A program made the position numbers and the translations under genes. A stretch of DNA of 12,562 nt from Bacteroidales bacterium (GTDB lineage: Bacteria; Bacteroidota; Bacteroidia; Bacteroidales; WRGA01), in contig JAITHZ010000367.1 in assembly GCA_031279795.1 (NCBI GenBank), positions 1 through 12,562 of the forward strand. Direction: 5' to 3'. The notes beneath the pieces are model-generated. The model made no database searches, was not told the DNA's origin, and saw only the letters and a list, made by a program, of their open reading frames with translations. Shown piece after piece: positions 7,836 through 12,562 of this stretch. Numbering within the stretch: position 1 is the first letter of the stretch; every line of letters starts with the position of its first letter.

Positions 7836-7869
7836 TTTTGATAACTATTAATAATTTACAATAATTTTA
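7836..7869 (+). promoter_or_regulatory. Alternative candidate galK promoter (TTTTG - 21 nt - TAATTTTA)
   Basis: TTTTG at 7836-7840 is followed after 21 nt by TAATTTTA at 7862-7869, which matches TAnnTTTG except for the final G. This would give a very short leader before the ATG at 7889. The region is strongly A/T-rich, so chance matches are likely. Confidence 0.25.
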
Positions 7870-7888
7870 TCTTATAAAAACGACGAAT

Positions 7889-9046
7889 ATGAATACAGAA
7901 GATTTGAAAAAATCGTATGCTGCGGCATATGGACAAGCAGCAGAGGCGGTGTACTTTGCACCCGGACGTGTAAATCTAATTGGCGAACATACCGATTATA
8001 ATGGCGGTTATGTTTTTCCCTGCGCGTTAAGTTTTGGAACTTATTTATTGCTGCGTAAAAATGGAAAGCCGACGGTTAATTTCCGTTCGCTGAATCAGCC
8101 GGAAATTGAATCCATTCCGTTGGACAAGTTGACCGAACGTCTCGAAAAATCGTGGGCAAATTATCCGCTGGGAGTTTTCGCTCAGTTTGTGAAACGAGGC
8201 ATTGTTTTTACGGAAGGATTTGATATCCTGATTTGGGGTAATGTTCCAAATGGCGCAGGCCTGTCATCGTCGGCTGCGCTGGAAGTCGTAACAGCATACG
8301 CATTGAACGACCAGCTGAAAACGGAATTTGACCGCGCAGAACTGGCGAAAATAGGACAAAAAGCAGAGCATGAGTTTGCGCTTGTGAATTGTGGCATTAT
8401 GGACCAGTTCGCTTCTGCAAACGGAAAGAAAGACCATGCCATTTTCCTGAATTGCGACACATTGGCATTTGAACTGGTGCCAGTGAAACTTGATGGCGTT
8501 AAGGTACTTATTTCCAACACACACAGTCCGCACAAATTAGATTCCGGAGCATACAACCAGCGAGTTGCCGAATGTAAACTGGCAGTGGAACAGTTGAATA
8601 ACGTTCACCCGCTCAAGTATCTGGCCGAGTTGACAGAAGCCAGATTTAACGAGATTTCTTCGGCCATCACCGATCCAGTAGCATTCAAACGCGCCCGTCA
8701 TGTTGTGGGCGAAGTACAGCGAACCACCGATGCCGTAGAAGCATTGAAGGTCGGCAATCTGACGAAATTCGGGCAATTGATGAATGCTTCGCATGTCTCT
8801 CTGCGCGACGATTACGAAGTGACCGGCCCCGAACTTGACGCCATGGCCGAAGAAGCATGGAAAATCGAAGGTGTTATCGGTTCCCGCATGACAGGCGGCG
8901 GCTTCGGCGGCTGCACCGTTTCCTTAGTGAAGGATGAAGCCATTGATACATTTATTGAAAAGGTTGGCGCCAGATACGAAGCCAAAACGGGACTGAAACC
9001 GGAATTTTATATCGCCGAAATAGGCGACGGCGCTAAAAAAATGTAA
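7889..9046 (+). CDS. galK: Galactokinase
   Basis: 385 residues, the usual length for bacterial GalK. It phosphorylates alpha-D-galactose to galactose 1-phosphate with ATP, the entry step of the Leloir pathway in the cytoplasm. All three GHMP-kinase signatures are present: 'GRVNLIGEHTDYNGG' at 26-40 (galactose contacts E33, H34, D36), the ATP loop 'PNGAGLSSSAALE' at 120-132, and 'MTGGGFGGC' at 334-342. The catalytic base is D172 in 'CGIMDQFA', with R27 as its partner. No other gal genes (epimerase, uridylyltransferase, mutarotase) or sugar transporter are adjacent. It is followed by a hairpin, so it seems to be a single-gene unit. The ATG at 7889 places the first motif at the distance from the N-terminus normal for the family. 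Confidence 0.97.
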   Translation: MNTEDLKKSYAAAYGQAAEAVYFAPGRVNLIGEHTDYNGGYVFPCALSFGTYLLLRKNGKPTVNFRSLNQPEIESIPLDKLTERLEKSWANYPLGVFAQFVKRGIVFTEGFDILIWGNVPNGAGLSSSAALEVVTAYALNDQLKTEFDRAELAKIGQKAEHEFALVNCGIMDQFASANGKKDHAIFLNCDTLAFELVPVKLDGVKVLISNTHSPHKLDSGAYNQRVAECKLAVEQLNNVHPLKYLAELTEARFNEISSAITDPVAFKRARHVVGEVQRTTDAVEALKVGNLTKFGQLMNASHVSLRDDYEVTGPELDAMAEEAWKIEGVIGSRMTGGGFGGCTVSLVKDEAIDTFIEKVGARYEAKTGLKPEFYIAEIGDGAKKM

Positions 9047-9078
9047 CCCATCGACCGAAAAACCAGCAAAACACTAAG

Positions 9079-9116
9079 ATATGAAAGGCGGAGTGCGGAG
9101 TTTTCGTCTTTCATAT
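9079..9116 (+). terminator. Stem-loop after galK, probable terminator
   Basis: ATATGAAAGGCG (9079-9090) pairs with CGTCTTTCATAT (9105-9116), 12 bp including one G-U pair, around a 14-nt loop. It lies about 30 nt after the galK stop and is followed by a T-rich, interrupted tract (TTGCTTTCCTTC). Its position between galK and a new promoter supports a terminator role. Confidence 0.55.
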
Positions 9117-9144
9117 TTGCTTTCCTTCAACTTTTCTTCCAAAC

Positions 9145-9176
9145 ACTTGACAGCATATAAAAAAGCACTATCTTTG
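9145..9176 (+). promoter_or_regulatory. Bacteroidetes-type promoter (ACTTG - 19 nt - TATCTTTG)
   Basis: TTG at 9147-9149 and TATCTTTG at 9169-9176 are separated by exactly 19 nt. This matches the Bacteroidetes primary-sigma consensus of a -33 TTTG/TTG box and a -7 TAnnTTTG box, the latter perfectly. Transcription would start near 9182-9184, giving a leader of roughly 50 nt before the ATG at 9236. It probably drives the next two or three genes. Confidence 0.75.
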
Positions 9177-9235
9177 GCAAAAAAAACTATGACTGCGGAT
9201 ATTCTGACAACTAACAAAAAAACAAATATTTAACG

Positions 9236-9949
9236 ATGGATAAATCAAAAGAAAATGACGAAACACAAGCTTCGGCTTTGTCAAAAATTACAAAGGACAG
9301 AAGCAGAACCAATCTTTTACGAAAATATGAACAAAATTTTATTGCTTTTTTAGTCCAACGCATTCCGTTATGGATGACGTCAAACATGCTTACGGGCATC
9401 GGTTTTGTGGGAAGTTTCATTACAGCTGCCAGTTTTTTGCTGGCTGCTTATGTGAATAGATACTTATTGCTGTTGGGCGTTTTGGGGTTTATTATCAACT
9501 GGTTTGGCGATTCGCTTGATGGAAGGCTGGCGTATTTCCGAAACAAACCGCGCAAATGGTACGGCTTTTCTCTTGACTTTACTGTTGACTGGCTGACGAA
9601 TATCCTGATTGGTAGCGGATTCATTGTTTATGTGGGCGCTGACTGGGAATTTTTCGGGTTTGGTTTTGTCGTTCTATACGGTTGGGCTATGATGACTGCG
9701 TTGCTGCGTTTCAAAATTACTAACAAATATACGATTGATTCCGGTCTGTTTGGCCCAACGGAAGTGCGAATCATTATTGCAAGCGTTTTGGTGGTGGAAG
9801 TTATTTTCAATGGCTCGATTGCATATCTGGGCGCCTTTGTGTGCCTGTTCCTCCTTGCTGTTGATGTTACTGATTTCCTGCATCTGCTCAAACTGGCCGA
9901 CCAGCGCGATAAAAACGAACTGGAAGAAAAACTGAATTTAAGGAAATAA
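9236..9949 (+). CDS. CDP-alcohol phosphatidyltransferase family membrane protein
   Basis: 237 residues, an integral membrane enzyme with about five or six hydrophobic segments (for example 52-73, 76-90 and 121-134). The family transfers a phosphatidyl group from a CDP-linked lipid to an alcohol acceptor (glycerol phosphate, serine, inositol phosphate and others). The metal-binding signature DxxDG...GxxxDxxxD is complete: D92, D95, G96, A99, G110, D114, D118. The Arg that normally follows the Ala is Tyr100, and the spacing to G110 is one residue longer than usual; R102 or R106 may compensate. The charged N-terminal 30 residues are hydrophilic and probably cytoplasmic. The acceptor cannot be deduced; the sequence is not a recognisable PgsA or PssA. 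It lies 9 nt before the aldolase gene and has its own promoter. Confidence 0.88.
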   Translation: MDKSKENDETQASALSKITKDRSRTNLLRKYEQNFIAFLVQRIPLWMTSNMLTGIGFVGSFITAASFLLAAYVNRYLLLLGVLGFIINWFGDSLDGRLAYFRNKPRKWYGFSLDFTVDWLTNILIGSGFIVYVGADWEFFGFGFVVLYGWAMMTALLRFKITNKYTIDSGLFGPTEVRIIIASVLVVEVIFNGSIAYLGAFVCLFLLAVDVTDFLHLLKLADQRDKNELEEKLNLRK

Positions 9950-9958
9950 AACCAGCTT

Positions 9959-10981
9959 ATGAGAAGTTTTGCCAGTGATAATAATTCTGGAGTACATCCT
10001 TTAATCATGGATGCTATTGTCTGCGCAAACAGCGACCATGCCATCGGATACGGCAACGACGCTTGGACAGAAAAGGCGGTTGCCGGTCTGAAAACGCTTT
10101 TTGGCGGTAATGCTGCTCCGTTTATCGTATTCAACGGAACGGGCGCCAATTCGATTGCCTTGCAAGCGCTGACCCGTACATTCAACAGCATTATCTGCGC
10201 CGAAACAGCGCATATCCTTGTGGATGAATGTGGCGCGCCGGTTAAGATGACAGGCTGTTCCTTAACTACTGTCTCAACAAAAGACGGTAAACTGACGCCC
10301 GACATGATTCGTCCACACTTGCGACAGCTCGGCATTTGCCATCATTCGCAGCCGAAAGCCATTTATATTTCCCAATCCACTGAATTAGGCACGCTTTATA
10401 CCATCGACGAAATAAAGGCCATTGCTGCGTTTGCACATCAGCACAACATGTATTTGCATGTCGATGGCGCGCGACTGGCAAATGCATGTGCCGCTTTAAG
10501 CTGCACGGCTCGTCAACTGACCGTCGACGCCGACGTGGATATCCTCAGCTTTGGCGGCACAAAAAACGGAATGATGATGGGGGAAGCCGTTATTTCTTTC
10601 CGCCCTGAATTGTCGGACGATTTGATGTATCTGCGAAAACAGTCAGCGCAACTGGCCTCAAAGATGCGCTTCCTTTCAGCACAGTTTGTCCCGTATCTGA
10701 AGCAAGACCTGTGGCTGAAAAATGCCCGTCGAGCCAACCTGCATGCTAAAGAACTGGCTTCTCAACTACAGACTTTTTCGCAAGTGGAATTTACACAACA
10801 GGTAGAAACAAATCAGCTTTTCTTTACTCTGCCTGCAGACGCGGCGAAAAAACTGTCGGAAAAATATTACTTTTATTTTTGGAACGAAGCCATTCACGAA
10901 ATCCGACTTGTTACTTCATGGGATACTACCGAAGAAGATATCCGGACGTTTATACTTACATTGAGAGAAATAGTAAACTGA
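9959..10981 (+). CDS. L-threonine aldolase family (PLP-dependent beta-eliminating lyase)
   Basis: 340 residues, normal for the low-specificity threonine aldolase family (fold type I PLP enzymes), which cleaves L-threonine or L-allo-threonine to glycine and acetaldehyde in the cytoplasm. The N-terminal 'MRSFASDNNSGVHPLIMDAI' and 'GYGNDAWT' match the family start. 'FNGTGANSIAL' is the cofactor phosphate-binding loop, 'LHVDGARLANA' carries D169 (pyridine nitrogen contact) and R172, and 'SFGGTKNGMM' carries the Schiff-base lysine K202. All expected cofactor residues are present. It follows the phosphatidyltransferase by 9 nt and is probably co-transcribed from the promoter at 9145-9176. Other beta-eliminating lyases share this fold, so threonine as substrate is likely but not certain; I withhold the symbol ltaE for that reason. 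Confidence 0.92.
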   Translation: MRSFASDNNSGVHPLIMDAIVCANSDHAIGYGNDAWTEKAVAGLKTLFGGNAAPFIVFNGTGANSIALQALTRTFNSIICAETAHILVDECGAPVKMTGCSLTTVSTKDGKLTPDMIRPHLRQLGICHHSQPKAIYISQSTELGTLYTIDEIKAIAAFAHQHNMYLHVDGARLANACAALSCTARQLTVDADVDILSFGGTKNGMMMGEAVISFRPELSDDLMYLRKQSAQLASKMRFLSAQFVPYLKQDLWLKNARRANLHAKELASQLQTFSQVEFTQQVETNQLFFTLPADAAKKLSEKYYFYFWNEAIHEIRLVTSWDTTEEDIRTFILTLREIVN

Positions 10982-11011
10982 GATAATAATTTGTTATATA
11001 TTTAATAAGCT

Positions 11012-11389
11012 ATGCAAAAAAAGATGAAAAAATGGTTGACAATTGTATCGTTGGCGCTTATCGTGATTATTTTCGGATATGGTTATTTTCGTTACTATTT
11101 CGTCTGGGGTGAAGGAGTAAAGAGCGGCCAGTTGAATTACGTGGTTCACAAAGGATACATTTTCAAAACTTACGAAGGAAAAATGATTCAGGCAGGGATA
11201 AAAGCCTCCCCGACAAATTCCATCCAGTCAAACGAGTTCATTTTTTCGGTATCCGACAAACGGCTGGCCGAAGCGCTGATGATGGCTGGTGGCAAAGATG
11301 TGGACGTTCATTACAAGGAATATTTAAGCCCTATTCCCTGGCGCGGTTACAGCAAATATGTCGTGGACAGCATCATCGAAATAAAATAA
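11012..11389 (+). CDS. Small membrane-anchored protein of unknown function
   Basis: 125 residues. Residues 8-25 form a single hydrophobic segment after a Lys-rich start, so it is an N-terminal anchor or uncleaved signal with the rest outside the cytoplasm. The body shows beta-rich sequence with 'GQLNYVVHKGYIFKTYEGKM', 'FIFSVSDKRLAEALM' and 'VDVHYKEYLSPIPWRG'. I recall similar short Bacteroidales proteins, some labelled 6-phosphogluconate dehydrogenase; nothing here has a Rossmann dinucleotide motif or the length for that, so the label would be wrong. It starts 30 nt after the aldolase stop and may be co-transcribed. An in-frame ATG at 11024 is an alternative start that would change only four residues. 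No function can be assigned. Confidence 0.8.
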   Translation: MQKKMKKWLTIVSLALIVIIFGYGYFRYYFVWGEGVKSGQLNYVVHKGYIFKTYEGKMIQAGIKASPTNSIQSNEFIFSVSDKRLAEALMMAGGKDVDVHYKEYLSPIPWRGYSKYVVDSIIEIK

Positions 11390-11406
11390 GAATTACTTAC
11401 GACTTG

Positions 11407-12543
11407 TTAATTTGTTGAAAATATTGCTTTCTGCCATGCAGTTTCTTCGTAACGTGTGTTTAGTGACGGGAAATTGTTCTGCTGAATATAGACCGTAAGG
11501 CCTGAATAATGATTGATATAAAAGCCGTTTGAATAAATCAGGAAAGAGGAGGTGGTTTGTTTCCAAATCACGCACTCGTCTGTCAGACGTTGAAATTCTG
11601 TTTGTTGGACTTCCGAATCCAGCAGGCGGGAGTAGTAGTCTTCGAAATCGAAAAAGAGGTGAAAAGCACGATTGCGGTCGAAATGCTGCACGGTATGTGG
11701 ATCAACATTACGGTTAAGCTGGCAATTTGCAGCGATGAATCTGGCCAGTGGCTGCAGTCTGTCGGTCTGAATGAGAGAGAATGTGGCAGAACGCATTTCG
11801 CCCTCCTGCCGGTCGAAATAATCGAAAGCCTGGGCAGCGAATGCGGTCAGATTGCCGTTCAGCAAATAGGTAAGGGCTTGGGGGTAGATTTCCGTAAAGC
11901 CAGGAGATACAATTTCAGCCGTTGATGCAAAAATATAGTCTGTCTTATCCTTTAATTGGTAAGCAATTTCGATTCCAGCCATAAAACAGGCTTCAAAGAC
12001 AATAAAATCGAAAGTTCGGTCGGGGATGGCTGCTGCAAAAGCGGCAATTTCCATTTCGGTGTTTCCGTCCATGATAACCGAACGCAGAGCCAAACTGTTC
12101 AGAGTTCCCTGCGGCAACCACCCCGAGGCATGGGAAAAAAGAAGTAGCCCGCAGGCTTTAGCGGGATATTTTTCTTTAATTTCGTTTATTATCCGAGCAA
12201 AGACGCTTGGCGAAGCAGAATTTTCCTCGCTGTAAATGGCGACAGTATCTGAGGTTAGCTGTTTGTTGCGGCTTTTCAGTTCCGTCAAAACTGGCGTTGC
12301 GTTTGCAGGGTCATGATAGACAAGTACCTTGCAGTTAGTAGCATCAGCCTGAATTAATCCTTCCTTGATAGCTTCAATTTTCTGATATGTTTCTCCCGAC
12401 AGGTTATTGTCTCCACCGAGATACACCAGTAAAACCCTGTCGGTAAGCGGCATACAGACCTGTTCTTCGCTTATTTCGCAGGAAGTAAGGCAAGCGACAG
12501 CCAACACCCAGGTGCTGCGTATGAAAGATTGTGTATGTGTCAT
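11407..12543 (-). CDS. Clostripain-like (peptidase C11) lipoprotein
   Basis: 378 residues, reading leftwards. The N-terminus is a lipoprotein signal with hydrophobic residues 12-20 and lipobox LTSC (lipid-bearing C22; C18 is a less likely alternative), predicting attachment to the outer or inner membrane. The C11 family consists of clan CD cysteine endopeptidases usually cleaving after Arg or Lys. Visible signatures: 'VYLGGDNNLS' at 40-49, catalytic H138 in 'LLLFSHASGW', and catalytic C186 in 'FEACFMAGIEIAY', the family's D/E-A-C-x-M form. 'ASTAEIVSPGF' (206-216) fits the region after the Cys. About 380 residues fits family members without extra domains. The 3' end converges on the preceding gene with 17 nt between. 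The promoter lies outside the window; AATTCTC-related sequence lies directly upstream. Confidence 0.9.
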   Translation of the reverse strand: MTHTQSFIRSTWVLAVACLTSCEISEEQVCMPLTDRVLLVYLGGDNNLSGETYQKIEAIKEGLIQADATNCKVLVYHDPANATPVLTELKSRNKQLTSDTVAIYSEENSASPSVFARIINEIKEKYPAKACGLLLFSHASGWLPQGTLNSLALRSVIMDGNTEMEIAAFAAAIPDRTFDFIVFEACFMAGIEIAYQLKDKTDYIFASTAEIVSPGFTEIYPQALTYLLNGNLTAFAAQAFDYFDRQEGEMRSATFSLIQTDRLQPLARFIAANCQLNRNVDPHTVQHFDRNRAFHLFFDFEDYYSRLLDSEVQQTEFQRLTDECVIWKQTTSSFLIYSNGFYINHYSGLTVYIQQNNFPSLNTRYEETAWQKAIFSTN

Positions 12544-12562
12544 CTCAATTCGTAATTCTCAA
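12544..12562. repeat. AATTCTC-related repeat fragment at right edge
   Basis: The sequence CTCAATTCGTAATTCTCAA abuts the start codon of the C11 protease gene and shares AATTCTCAA with the tandem array at 7684-7716. The window ends inside it, so its extent is unknown. Confidence 0.5.

Larger units (their letters stand above)
7555..7888. other. 334-nt intergenic region between caspase operon and galK
   Basis: No credible coding sequence on either strand. The region holds, in order, a perfect inverted repeat (7576-7616), an AATTCTC tandem array (7684-7716), a TAATTTTG box (7724-7731) and an A/T-rich stretch up to the galK start. It marks the operon boundary: the caspase cassette ends on the left and galK, the first gene of a new unit, begins on the right. 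Confidence 0.8.

Noticed and set aside
9628..10335. A 235-codon open frame on the - strand across the phosphatidyltransferase/aldolase junction
   Set aside because: It overlaps two clearly real genes, has Ser-rich low-quality sequence and no recognisable domain; it is a shadow of the opposite strand.
10982..11011. Promoter (AATAATTTG) before the small membrane protein
   Set aside because: The A/T-rich text does not fit TAnnTTTG in register and no TTTG lies 19-21 nt upstream; co-transcription is simpler.
11557..11925. A 122-codon + strand open frame inside the C11 protease gene
   Set aside because: It lies fully opposite a protease gene with intact catalytic motifs and shows no domain of its own.
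1..12562. tRNA, rRNA, riboswitch or insertion sequence
   Set aside because: Almost all DNA is accounted for by protein genes; the gaps show no cloverleaf, transposase or riboswitch-like conserved core that I can recognise.

Overview
The window looks like chromosomal DNA from a Bacteroidota member, probably order Bacteroidales. Three things point there. Start codons lie in A/T-rich context with no clear Shine-Dalgarno sequence. One intergenic region carries a near-ideal Bacteroidetes-type promoter (TTG, 19-nt spacer, TATCTTTG). Several proteins belong to lineages typical of the phylum. GC content is moderate. I saw no tRNA, rRNA, insertion sequence or CRISPR array.

Left half (3-7554, + strand): five tightly packed genes (gaps of 5-15 nt) form one apparent operon whose start lies outside the window. 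In order they encode the C-terminal part of an LPP20-like protein; a secreted LPP20-like/DUF4384-like protein; a secreted transglutaminase-fold protein with a Cys-His-Asp triad behind phenylalanine-rich coiled-coil repeats and a proline-rich linker; a secreted WD40-type propeller with an OmpA-like C-terminus; and a 926-residue secreted protein with TPR repeats, two beta-sandwich (CARDB-like) domains and an intact caspase-like (C14) protease domain. The four genes with visible N-termini all start with Sec signal peptides, so the system should act in the periplasm or envelope, unlike the mostly cytoplasmic bacterial caspase systems. A working model is an envelope sensor/protease module: propeller and TPR for recognition, OmpA-like domain for cell-wall anchoring, and a caspase plus a second cysteine enzyme as effectors. 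This is inference.

Middle (7555-7888): a 334-nt non-coding region with a perfect 16-bp inverted repeat, a tandem array of a 7-bp unit (AATTCTC) and weak promoter candidates for the next gene. Related AATTCTCAA sequence recurs at the right edge of the window.

Right half: galactokinase (galK) followed by a hairpin; then, from a strong promoter, a CDP-alcohol phosphatidyltransferase-family membrane enzyme, an L-threonine aldolase-family PLP enzyme and a small membrane-anchored protein of unknown function. Converging from the - strand is a clostripain-like (C11) lipoprotein protease. The window therefore holds two exported clan CD cysteine proteases of different families, one in the cassette and one about 4 kb away.
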